Shown here: positions 43,486 to 51,118 of the stretch, piece after piece
Position numbering within the stretch: position 1 is the stretch's first letter
How the letters are laid out: every line of letters begins with the position of its first letter
From: Saprospiraceae bacterium
GTDB taxonomy: Bacteria; Bacteroidota; Bacteroidia; Chitinophagales; Saprospiraceae
NCBI GenBank assembly: GCA_016712145.1
Contig: JADJRO010000001.1
Span: forward strand, 1,426,001 to 1,490,000
Direction of reading: 5' to 3'
DNA length: 64,000 nt
Notes under the pieces: generated by a model
Databases searched by the model: none
The model's input: the letters and a program-made list of their open reading frames with translations, nothing else
Told to the model about the DNA's origin: nothing
Translations under genes and position numbers: made by a program

Positions 43486-44829
43486 ATGAAATACTTAGAT
43501 AAATTCCCTACTGTCGAAAAATTAAGTGGCAAAAAAGCAATATTTTTACTTGGCACTGATCAGCACATTGGCGAAGGATTAGACGAAAGTGGAAATAAAA
43601 AAGAAAGTGAAACTCGTGTTGGTTTGGTTCCAGAACAAGTCGAAGCAATTAAAAAATGGTTGGAATTGAATGGAGTAGGACTTGATTTCTTTTTCATAAA
43701 AGGAGCAGGAACTAGGGCTGACTTTCTTGATAGCTCGTATTTAAAAATTGGAGGACAAGTTTTATTTGAGCATCAATTGTCTTCAATGCCTGCACCAGAT
43801 GTTGTTCATGCTTTAAAGGAGCCTTGCGCTTATGAAACATTTATTCCAAGTCCATTTTTAAGAATAGGTGCATTGCATTCAGGAGCATTTGATGATGAAA
43901 GTGGAGTTGGTTTTCTATTTAAGAAAAGAAATTTTTGTGCAATTTTTGATGGATCAAATATCGGTACCGACACTATAATTCCAATAAGAGGAGCCATGTC
44001 CGTGTTTGCAGGAGAAATAGCTTCGGAATTTGCGGTAAAAAACTTTATTGAACATGGGCAAAATAATGTAAAAGTTATTATTTCCGGCGGTGGAGTTGTT
44101 GGCAGTGCTTCTGTTAATGAATTTCTTAAAAATGGTATTGATAAATGTGAAGAGATAATTATTGTTGAACCTAACGAAAAATTAGTTGAAAAACTTAAAG
44201 AAAAGTATACCGATCAACCAAAAATCAAAGTTTTAAAAGGTTCAGTTCTAACATCAGAATTAGTAAATAATGCTAGTGCGATTATTCTTACTGCCTTTGT
44301 TAAGGGGCAATCATCCCCAGACGTTTTAATGTTTAATGATATTTCTTTAATGAAAAATAAGTCTATAATTGTCGATGTTTCAATAGATGAAAGAGGTGGA
44401 ATAAAAATAGATAATTTTGCTAAAGGAGATTTTTCATTAGCAGAGGTTGTTAAAAAAATAAATAGTGAAATAGACAGTTTGTCTAAAGGGATTAAATATA
44501 TTGCAGATGACCATTTACCAAAGCACAAACCTAAAAAAGCTTCTATTGCGCATGGTGAAGCCATTATGCCCTATGTTTCTATGTTATTGTATTGCTCAGC
44601 AAAATTAGGTGGAGCAAGGCAAGCAGCGAAATATATTTTGACTGGAAACTTTAGTGACCAATATGATAAAAAAGCCCAAGAATTATTGCAACATCTTAAG
44701 CGTGGGCTTGCATTCTATAATGCATCTCCAATAAGGTATAATAACAACATAATTAATGATGCAATTAACAAAACAAATCTTAGTGATTTTTTTAATGAAT
44801 CAGGTATTGAATTTGATGAGTTTGTGTAA
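43486..44829 (+). CDS. Alanine dehydrogenase/PNT-like NAD(P)-dependent oxidoreductase
   Basis: ATG 43486 is preferred to the TTG 6 bases earlier, giving 447 aa. The N-terminal domain shows ETRVGLVPEQVEAIKK and VHALKEP as in alanine dehydrogenase, saccharopine/lysine dehydrogenase and transhydrogenase alpha; the Rossmann loop ISGGGVVGSAS lies near residue 200. It interconverts an amino acid and a keto acid; relatives make alanine or saccharopine. It is 7 bases after tyrS in the same direction, so co-transcribed. The specific substrate is unknown, and the length is larger than simple AlaDH (about 370). Confidence 0.85.
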   Translation: MKYLDKFPTVEKLSGKKAIFLLGTDQHIGEGLDESGNKKESETRVGLVPEQVEAIKKWLELNGVGLDFFFIKGAGTRADFLDSSYLKIGGQVLFEHQLSSMPAPDVVHALKEPCAYETFIPSPFLRIGALHSGAFDDESGVGFLFKKRNFCAIFDGSNIGTDTIIPIRGAMSVFAGEIASEFAVKNFIEHGQNNVKVIISGGGVVGSASVNEFLKNGIDKCEEIIIVEPNEKLVEKLKEKYTDQPKIKVLKGSVLTSELVNNASAIILTAFVKGQSSPDVLMFNDISLMKNKSIIVDVSIDERGGIKIDNFAKGDFSLAEVVKKINSEIDSLSKGIKYIADDHLPKHKPKKASIAHGEAIMPYVSMLLYCSAKLGGARQAAKYILTGNFSDQYDKKAQELLQHLKRGLAFYNASPIRYNNNIINDAINKTNLSDFFNESGIEFDEFV

Positions 44830-44980
44830 TTATATTTTTTTATTAATTTTCATAAAATTTAGGTTAGTTTTGACAAGACTACCAGTTGGTTTTTAGTTTT
44901 TTGATATATTTCTAAAAGAGAATATTGATAAATTAAATAATCTGCAAAAGTAGAAAGTTATGTTAGTCATATGAATATAC

Positions 44981-45439
44981 ATGAAAGTAAAACTTGTCAT
45001 TTTTGATTTTAATAGAACTCTGCTTAATCATGATACACAAAGAGAGAATGTGGGGGCCACTGAACTATTGAAAGAAATTAAAGAAAATAAAATTGATATA
45101 TGTATCGTAAGTAGAAAAGAAGCAGGTAATATAGACAGAGAAAAGTTACTTTACCAGCAAGATTACATTCGCTATGTAAACAAAATTTACTTTACAAAAG
45201 GAAATATTAGCAAAAAAAGTAATTATAAGAAAGCGATGCAATCAATGGAGTGCTTACCATCTGAAACTTTAGTCGTTGGGGATTACTTAATGAAAGATAT
45301 TAAACCTGCTATCGAATTAGGATGTATAACAGTTTGGTTTAAAAAGGGCAAGTTTGCTTCAGAAACACCTGCTATTACTGGAATTTATCCAACAGATACA
45401 GTAGAAGAATTGATAGACCTCCTAAAATTAATCAAATGA
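44981..45439 (+). CDS. HAD-superfamily phosphatase-like protein
   Basis: A 152-aa HAD protein. Motif I is IFDFNRTLLNHD, with Asn where the second catalytic Asp normally sits (DxN rather than DxD). Motif II is ICIVSRKEAG, a Lys in NYKKAMQSM, and motif IV VVGDYLMKDIKPA. Without the second Asp it may be weak or act on an unusual substrate. It overlaps the GNAT gene by 4 bases (ATGA). HAD plus GNAT pairs often tailor or detoxify small molecules. Confidence 0.82.
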   Translation: MKVKLVIFDFNRTLLNHDTQRENVGATELLKEIKENKIDICIVSRKEAGNIDREKLLYQQDYIRYVNKIYFTKGNISKKSNYKKAMQSMECLPSETLVVGDYLMKDIKPAIELGCITVWFKKGKFASETPAITGIYPTDTVEELIDLLKLIK

Positions 45440-45932
45440 TCCTGGAAACACACCGACTTATTTTAAAACATTATCAATTAACAGATAAAGTAGAATTGTC
45501 AAAAATTTGCTCCGACAATGAAGTAATGAAATTCGTTTTCAAAGGTGCTGTTAAATTTGAAATGTTTGATGTGTTTGTGAATGAGTATTTCGCTAGTACA
45601 GATTCTTTAATTGGATTGGGAACATTGCTTATTAAGGAGACAAATGTAATAATTGGTTTTGCAGGATTACATCTTAATAAGGAATTTAATAATACTGATA
45701 TTGAGTTTGGATTTGTAATTTGTAAAAACAATTGGGAAAAGGATTTGGTAAAGAAATTGGAAAAGCACAAATTGAATTAGGAATAAAATTGGGCTATTCA
45801 AAACTTTTGGCATGTGTCCATCCAAGCAATTCGGCTTCTATAAATTTATTAAATCAGTTAGGTCTTGAAGTATTGAATTATACAAGGCTTGATAGAGGCG
45901 AAAGAATAATTTTCACAACGAAAGATGTTTAG
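45436..45932 (+). CDS. GNAT acetyltransferase, split by a one-base homopolymer shift
   Basis: Frames 45436-45780 and 45732-45932 join if the G-run 45734-45736 had four bases: KNNW-GKGFGKEIGKAQIE, the acetyl-CoA-binding motif A. The whole of about 165 aa begins ILETHRLILKHYQLTD as in RimJ/RimL-type acetyltransferases and ends GLEVLNYTRLDRGERIIF. It transfers acetyl from acetyl-CoA to an amine, possibly the amine made by the operon. It is coupled to the HAD gene and is the last plus-strand gene before tRNA-Leu. Confidence 0.85.
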
Positions 45933-45987
45933 ATTTAAATCTATTGGAATTTTAATACAAGATATTGTAATTATTAAAATTTTTCCT

Positions 45988-46224
45988 CTAATCTTTTGTA
46001 ATATTTTTTTCATCCCGATACTTTTGTCTGATCTTTCCCAAATCATTTAAGGACTTATTTGTATACCCCAATTCATATTCTCTTTGCCCAGAAGACATGC
46101 CAGATAAGTATGAATTAATTGGTCGAATATCCTTTAATAATAAAGCAAGCATTTTAGGCTCATATTGAGCCAAAATATACGCATTATTAAATCCGACAAT
46201 AAATTGAATTTCTTCTATATCCAT
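45988..46224 (-). CDS. 78-aa hypothetical protein at the element end
   Basis: A small helical protein (MDIEEIQFIVGFNNAYILAQ...) with a Lys/Asp-rich C-terminal end. Its start overlaps the stop of the helix-turn-helix gene upstream (shared base 46224), so the two form one operon. No known domain is recognised. Small partners of excisionase-type proteins are common at element ends, so a role in excision or regulation is possible. Confidence 0.7.
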   Translation of the reverse strand: MDIEEIQFIVGFNNAYILAQYEPKMLALLLKDIRPINSYLSGMSSGQREYELGYTNKSLNDLGKIRQKYRDEKNITKD

Positions 46225-46493
46225 CAGAACTTATCGGTTGAATGTTTATTTAAATACTCATTGATAGAATCAGTATCATACAGAATAATTTTCTTTTCCG
46301 GCTGGGAAAATCGGATTTTCCCTTCATCCCTAAGTTTTTGAAGAGTAGTCTTACTTTTAATCCTTAGCTTATCCATGGCTTGATCACCGGAAATCCATTT
46401 ATCCTCTTTTATACCTTCCTTTTCCTTAATCCTTGAGACTACCTTTTCAATCAACAAGTAAAAGGCTTCATCCTCCAGACAAATGACTTCCAT
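46224..46493 (-). CDS. Excisionase-like helix-turn-helix protein
   Basis: An 89-aa protein with a MerR/excisionase-type HTH in the middle: KWISGDQAMDKLRIKSKTTL followed by QKLRDEGKIRFSQPEKKIILYD. The N-terminal 30 residues are helical. It is the gene nearest to the 3' end of tRNA-Leu (about 110 bases away), where elements that insert in tRNA genes usually keep their excision/regulatory gene. Chromosomal helix-turn-helix proteins of this type are also widespread in Bacteroidota, so a link to excision is inferred. Confidence 0.82.
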   Translation of the reverse strand: MEVICLEDEAFYLLIEKVVSRIKEKEGIKEDKWISGDQAMDKLRIKSKTTLQKLRDEGKIRFSQPEKKIILYDTDSINEYLNKHSTDKF

Positions 46494-46581
46494 AGAATAA
46501 AAATACGCAAAAAATTACGAAGGAAAATAAATATGTATAGAATGGTGTAAAATGTTCGACCTATGTTCGACCCGACTAAAA

Positions 46582-46608
46582 TAAAAAAGGTCCGGATTTC
46601 TCCGAACC
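46582..46608 (-). terminator. Intrinsic terminator of tRNA-Leu
   Basis: On the minus strand GGTTCGGA-GAAA-TCCGGACC (8 bp, one G-T, tetraloop) lies 3 bases after the tRNA 3' end and is followed by TTTTTTATTTT. If the element is inserted in the tRNA gene, this terminator is either carried by the element or lies on the host side. Confidence 0.85.
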
Positions 46609-46611
46609 TAG

Positions 46612-46697
46612 TACCCGGGGCGGGACTTGAACCCGCACGGCCATCACTGACCACAGGATTTTAAGTCCTGCGTGTCTACCAATTCCACCACCTGGGC
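46612..46697 (-). tRNA. tRNA-Leu (anticodon UAA)
   Basis: 86 nt with the long variable arm of Leu tRNAs. The anticodon loop is CTTAAAA in stem CAGGA/TCCTG, the T arm GCGGG-TTCAAGT-CCCGC, and the D-loop has GGTAG. The CCA end is not encoded. The acceptor stem GCCCAGG / CCCGGGT has an A-C mismatch at pair 5-68 and a G-U at pair 1-72. The 3' end faces the mobile part of the window. Confidence 0.95.
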
Positions 46698-46706
46698 AAT
46701 TCAGTA

Positions 46707-46733
46707 GTTAGGAGTCAGTGGTTAGGAGTCAGT
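46707..46733. repeat. 14-bp-period repeat left of the four-helix-bundle gene
   Basis: GTTAGGAGTCAGT occurs twice perfectly (46707-46719 and 46721-46733), period 14. The inverted counterpart is at 47227-47249 on the other side of the gene. Confidence 0.7.
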
Positions 46734-46808
46734 AAGACTTAAGATGCTAAACATTGACTTTAAACTTGAATTTTTATTACCTATGTAATAAATAGGGTCG
46801 CAAAGATA

Positions 46809-47159
46809 TTATTTGGAATTTAGTTTACCCCTTGCTTTTGAAAATATTTTAAGAAGTTCGGTGGATTCTACTCTAAGTAGTGTTAATCCTCTAATATTTT
46901 CTGGATACAAGTGCTCTAAAAGCTCAAGCCAGAACTGTGTTTCATCAGTTTCTTCAATAACTACACTGATTTTAGAATACCATTCTCTTTCAGACCTACT
47001 TACACAAGCTGCTCTAAAATTAGAAGCTATTGAAGTTGAAGATCGAATTATTTGGTTTTTAAGAATTCTAGATTCTTGATTGTCAGGTATTTGTCTTAAA
47101 TATTGCAAAACATGCAATGCAAAATCAAAAGTCCGAACCCGATACTTTTCATTGAACAT
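46809..47159 (-). CDS. Four-helix-bundle (S23/IVP-type) protein
   Basis: A 116-aa protein of the 23S-rRNA-intervening-sequence/four-helix-bundle family: VRTFDFALHVLQYLRQIP, then IRSSTSIASNFRAACVSRSE, then YSKISVVIEETDETQFWLEL. These small proteins assemble into pentamers. Relatives accompany diversity-generating retroelements or sit in rRNA insertions, but many, as here, are free-standing in Bacteroidota intergenic DNA. It lies between two tRNA genes and is bracketed by inverted repeats, as if it had been inserted as a unit. Confidence 0.88.
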   Translation of the reverse strand: MFNEKYRVRTFDFALHVLQYLRQIPDNQESRILKNQIIRSSTSIASNFRAACVSRSEREWYSKISVVIEETDETQFWLELLEHLYPENIRGLTLLRVESTELLKIFSKARGKLNSK

Positions 47160-47226
47160 GGTGTCTTCATAAATAGTGTTAATATCATTTGTGTCAAAGT
47201 CTATCGAATACTGCCAACCATTTACT

Positions 47227-47249
47227 GACTACTGATTATTGACTACTGA
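47227..47249. repeat. 14-bp-period repeat right of the four-helix-bundle gene
   Basis: GACTACTGA occurs at 47227-47235 and 47241-47249, period 14. Its reverse complement TCAGTAGTC resembles the AGTCAGT units at 46707-46733, so the two arrays face each other across the gene. Confidence 0.65.
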
Positions 47250-47260
47250 CCACTAATTTG

Positions 47261-47333
<73 letters not shown>

Positions 47334-47771
47334 ATAATATCATTTTGATTGGTTTTTCCTTAAAATCCAGGAAAAAAATCAAAATTTGGTATTTCATCCA
47401 GCTATTTCATTAAATAAGCTGGCTATTTTTTTAGGGACTGCAAATATACAATTTCAGGGAATTCCTGCTAATGAAATTGAAAATATATTCTGCAATATGG
47501 ATTAATATTAACTATTTATAACATATATATATTTCTCAAATTTAAGATATTACGTTTTTATGTCGCTATTTGTTTCCTAATAAAAAAATACCAATCCCTG
47601 AAGTGTAAGCGATGTTTCCATTCTAAAATGATTGGTTGCTAAATGACGGGATTTATTTATTGGCTTGTATAGCTATTTTAGGACAATAGAAATTCTTAAA
47701 TATCAAAGATTTCATTTTTGAAAGTTTAAATGGCTTGTAATTTAGAAAAATCATTGTTGAAGGTAGCTGCA
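47334..47771. other. 438-base intergenic region, nothing seen
   Basis: AT-rich DNA between tRNA-Gly and the Fic gene. No gene, clear promoter pair or hairpin terminator is recognised. Confidence 0.5.
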
Positions 47772-48758
47772 TTATTTTTTCTTCTTGTATTGCGTTGTCT
47801 TTTTGTCACCAAATTTTTCGATGAGTCCATTTTGAACTCCATTTTTCAAATCTCTGCTGGCTGTAGCCGTTGAAATCTCGGAAAATAGTTTCAAATAATC
47901 TTTCCTTGTAAAAGTTTGGGAGGAATCATTTAAAAATTGAGCCAACCGTTCTGTTTCATTTAATTTTTTTGTACCCAATTCAAGTAATTCATCTAATGAT
48001 TTATCCAGGATACCTAGCATAAATTCTATAAACTTTGTTGACTTTCCTTCCTTGTCAGAAATTGAAAGTGCCCTATAATACGCTTTTTGATTTTTAGAAA
48101 TCATGGTTTCAAATGGCAAAAATTCAAACAGCGGATATTCACTCATAAGAATCAATGTTTGCCAAAGTCTTCCCATTCTACCATTCCCATCCATAAAAGG
48201 ATGAATAAACTCCAATTCATAGTGAAAAACACAAGATTTTATCAGTGTTAATTCGGTTTTGTTTTGTAGATATTTGAATAAATTACCCATGAGATATTTT
48301 ATATTCTGATGTGGAGGGGCAATATGTTCAAGCTTTGATGCTTTTACGATTCCAACAGCTTTTGTCCTATATTTTCCAGGAGATTCTACAAGTCCAATCA
48401 TCAATTGCTTATGTGCGATTAAAAAATCTTTTTCCGAATCATGGGCATATTTTTTTAGCTCTTTGTAAACTGCCAATGCGTTTACCACTTCCTGAATGTC
48501 TCTTACTGGGCCAACGACTCGTTTGCTTTCAATAATTGCAGTAATCTGCTCTTCCGAAAGTGTATTTCCCTCAATGCGCAACGAAGCATGAATGGTTTTG
48601 ATTTGGTTTTGCTTTCGAAGCTTTGGATTCTGCTTTACTAAATACCTGGCGTTTACTTCTCCAATTTTTTGAGAAATAGAAGTAATGCTTTTTAATATCT
48701 CTGAACTCAGCTCGTAAGGTGGCTTTGGCATTTTGATACTATCATTTGATACTATCAA
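47772..48758 (-). CDS. Fic-family AMP-transferase
   Basis: A 328-aa Fic protein with the catalytic motif HPFMDGNGRMGRLW at about 190-203. An N-terminal inhibitory segment SLRIEGN (S/T-xxx-E-G type) near residue 60 puts it among class II, self-inhibited Fic proteins. A C-terminal winged-helix part (FTRKDYLKLFSEISTATASR) is present. It transfers AMP to Ser, Thr or Tyr of a target protein, often itself or a topoisomerase. It is a single gene on the chromosomal side of the tRNAs. The target is unknown. Confidence 0.92.
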   Translation of the reverse strand: MIVSNDSIKMPKPPYELSSEILKSITSISQKIGEVNARYLVKQNPKLRKQNQIKTIHASLRIEGNTLSEEQITAIIESKRVVGPVRDIQEVVNALAVYKELKKYAHDSEKDFLIAHKQLMIGLVESPGKYRTKAVGIVKASKLEHIAPPHQNIKYLMGNLFKYLQNKTELTLIKSCVFHYELEFIHPFMDGNGRMGRLWQTLILMSEYPLFEFLPFETMISKNQKAYYRALSISDKEGKSTKFIEFMLGILDKSLDELLELGTKKLNETERLAQFLNDSSQTFTRKDYLKLFSEISTATASRDLKNGVQNGLIEKFGDKKTTQYKKKK

Positions 48759-48962
48759 ATGTACGTAAAAGATTTAAATTTGAACCCAACTTAAAGTTAA
48801 AAATGGCTCAAGGATTTGGGATTGCATAAGCTCGGACTTCTGGCACAAAGTTCCGGTCGAAAGACAACTCTTGAAAAGTAAGCCTTGAATGAATGCTTTA
48901 AAAAATAATTAAATTCAAATTCTACTATATTTTGAATTGCATATACATACCTGTCCGGAACC

Positions 48963-50072
48963 TTAAATATGCATCCACCTATAATACCTAACAGAATTTC
49001 CCACTGTAATTTTCAAATAGTATATACCCGTGGCGTAGGTTCTAAAATCTATTGGAATCTTATCCGTCGAATTAGACCAAATGCTTTTCCAAATGATCTG
49101 ACCGGAAGCATTTAAAAGCTCGATGTGTGCTACTGCAGGTTGATTAATTTTAAATAGGATATATCCAAAATCAGTAACAGGATTTGTTGCAATACGCACT
49201 GCCTGAATTATGCCCACATCTTCCAAGTCATTAGGAAATTTTACAGTAAAATTAGCCGTACAGGTTTTAGGGGATTCGCAACTGCTCTTTACTTCAAAGC
49301 TTACGTCTGTAGAACCTCCCGTATTGGGTGGAGCACCTGAATTATTATTTGAAAAAATTGGATTGCATCCTCCACTAAAATTTGCAGATGCCAACCAAGC
49401 TGAAAATTTTGCATCAATTGCTGATTGCGTTTGTCCGGCTGCTTCTTCACGGTCCATTGGACAGTTTAATATAACCGGTGGTGCATCGGTAACAGAAAAT
49501 GTAGCATTGCAGGTTTTTGGAGGCTCACAATCGCTAGTTAGCGTAAACCACACAGTCTTGATACCCCCACAAAATGATGGAGCTCCATTGTTGTCATTGC
49601 TTAATGCAGCATTACAGCCACCAGAAAATGAAACGGTCCGCAACCAGATAGCAAATAAGGTATCAATTGCTACCTGCGTCTGACATGAAGCTTCTACTTG
49701 ACTCATAGGACATACTAAAACAACTGGAGGAGCAGCCGTTACACTAAAAACAGCCGAACATGTTACCGTTGGATCACAGGTACTGGTTGCCGTATATGTT
49801 ACTACCACTACTCCGCCACAGGCCGGCGGTGCACCGGAATTATTATTAGATAAATTTACATTACAACCTCCAGTAAAACTTACCGTACTCAGCCAGTTTG
49901 AAAATTTAGCATCAATACTGGATTGCGTCTGACAAGCAGCCTCGGTTTGATTAGCTGGACAATTCAAAATCAGGTCGGCATGCTTCAAACTGCGGCCAAA
50001 AATAAATGGATTGAAAAATAAACTTGCAACAACTAGTGCAATCACAAAAGCTGCTTTGTTTTTAGCTTTCAT
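48963..50072 (-). CDS. Secreted T9SS protein with three Cys-rich repeats
   Basis: A 369-aa protein. Signal peptide at about residues 8-28 (AAFVIALVVASLFFNPFIFG). Three repeats of about 85 residues follow, each starting CPxxxxEA and containing FSGGCN, SNNNSGAP and TCxAxFSV; the third lacks some of the Cys (EEAAGQTQ, PPNTGG). The C-terminal 85 residues (VRIATNPVTDFGYILFKINQ onward to RYYRWMHI) are a T9SS sorting module. The repeats resemble HYR-like adhesive modules of gliding or biofilm-forming Bacteroidota. It is the downstream end of a three-gene minus-strand surface-protein cluster. Confidence 0.85.
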   Translation of the reverse strand: MKAKNKAAFVIALVVASLFFNPFIFGRSLKHADLILNCPANQTEAACQTQSSIDAKFSNWLSTVSFTGGCNVNLSNNNSGAPPACGGVVVVTYTATSTCDPTVTCSAVFSVTAAPPVVLVCPMSQVEASCQTQVAIDTLFAIWLRTVSFSGGCNAALSNDNNGAPSFCGGIKTVWFTLTSDCEPPKTCNATFSVTDAPPVILNCPMDREEAAGQTQSAIDAKFSAWLASANFSGGCNPIFSNNNSGAPPNTGGSTDVSFEVKSSCESPKTCTANFTVKFPNDLEDVGIIQAVRIATNPVTDFGYILFKINQPAVAHIELLNASGQIIWKSIWSNSTDKIPIDFRTYATGIYYLKITVGNSVRYYRWMHI

Positions 50073-50098
50073 AACAGGAAATTTATTGCAAAATACTA

Positions 50099-50132
50099 TT
50101 TTTAATTCTTAATTTTTAATTTTTAATTTTTT
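50099..50132. repeat. Low-complexity TTTTTAA repeat
   Basis: About four copies of a TTTTTAAT-type unit lie between two minus-strand genes; a single similar unit is seen near 62053. Such AT blocks may influence transcription or be assembly-sensitive. No further function is visible. Confidence 0.5.
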
Positions 50133-51110
50133 TTACTCAGCTCTAACCACTGCAAAACGGATCCATTCGCAGCCAGATTCTGAATGCATCACTAAGTAAT
50201 AAATCTGATTCTTTAAATGATCAATTGCAATTCGGTTGCCGGATTCTATACTGATAGCTGAAAACCGATTCTTAATTGGATCAAATAACTGCACATTCCG
50301 GGTATCTGATAAGGAACTTAAATAGATATTATCAAAAGCCGGATTTGGATACACAAAGGCGTGTGATGCCAATTTTGAATCAGCCTCTTTCGCAGAAACT
50401 ACTTCATTGATGTTTAAAACAAAATTTATATCTTTAGAACACGAAGTACTCGTCTTTGATACAATGTGCAGCTTTAAATTTGTCTGACTGACTTGATCTA
50501 TTGGTTCATCCAATACAAGTTGTTGTCCATGAATTTTAAAATAATGATTATCTACTCCCAAAGAATCATAGATAAACTGATACTCTGACTCCAAACTGTC
50601 TTTCATTACATTGCTTGTCCAAAATTGTAAAAGCGTATCACCCACTTTTGAATATTTATAAACACTCAATTGGCTGATTTCAATTTTCAAGGAATCGGGA
50701 ACCGGCTCAAAGACAAAGGGATCTGCATCGTTGCCGATATTACCATTCTCTGTAAATATTAGATGCTGGGGCAGATCTATGATCTTATCCTGGGATGCAT
50801 CATACAATTTAAAGTGTACTTGGTTTCCACTAATAATGCTGTCGTAAATAACCATATAAGCATAATTGCGATCATTTACGACGCCATCAAAACGTTGCAC
50901 ACCGCGCAACTCACCTCCAATAAAAGCTCCAATCATATCGCGTTCGTCTTTAGACTCCTTACACTGAATTACTGCTACACCTGTCAAAGTCATGGTGTAT
51001 TCATACAAGGCCGGATCGAAGTTCCAGTTGGGTTGAGATTGGACGGTTATTGTGATTGCCATTACAGCAATCACAATAAACAGTTTAGTCCAAATTTTTG
51101 TATGAATCAT
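50133..51110 (-). CDS. Secreted T9SS protein sharing a module with the giant neighbour
   Basis: A 325-aa exported protein. Signal peptide about 8-26 (WTKLFIVIAVMAITITVQSQ). Residues 30-150 (WNFDPALYEYTMTLTGVAVI, then DMIGAFIGGELRGVQRFDG, then VHFKLYDASQDKI) match a module in the giant protein (WVIDPSKFENTMSIIGQV, then KLMVMVGQEIRGIAHVEYV, then LTFRVWDASGGKI). A middle part resembles cadherin-like repeats, and the last 75 residues are a T9SS sorting module ending WIRFAVVRAE. It starts 8 bases after the giant gene's stop, so both are co-transcribed and probably act together at the surface. Confidence 0.85.
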   Translation of the reverse strand: MIHTKIWTKLFIVIAVMAITITVQSQPNWNFDPALYEYTMTLTGVAVIQCKESKDERDMIGAFIGGELRGVQRFDGVVNDRNYAYMVIYDSIISGNQVHFKLYDASQDKIIDLPQHLIFTENGNIGNDADPFVFEPVPDSLKIEISQLSVYKYSKVGDTLLQFWTSNVMKDSLESEYQFIYDSLGVDNHYFKIHGQQLVLDEPIDQVSQTNLKLHIVSKTSTSCSKDINFVLNINEVVSAKEADSKLASHAFVYPNPAFDNIYLSSLSDTRNVQLFDPIKNRFSAISIESGNRIAIDHLKNQIYYLVMHSESGCEWIRFAVVRAE

Positions 51111-51118
51111 ACAAATTT

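Noticed and set aside
46809..47159. Diversity-generating retroelement around the four-helix-bundle gene
   Set aside because: No reverse transcriptase gene or template/variable repeat pair is found nearby.
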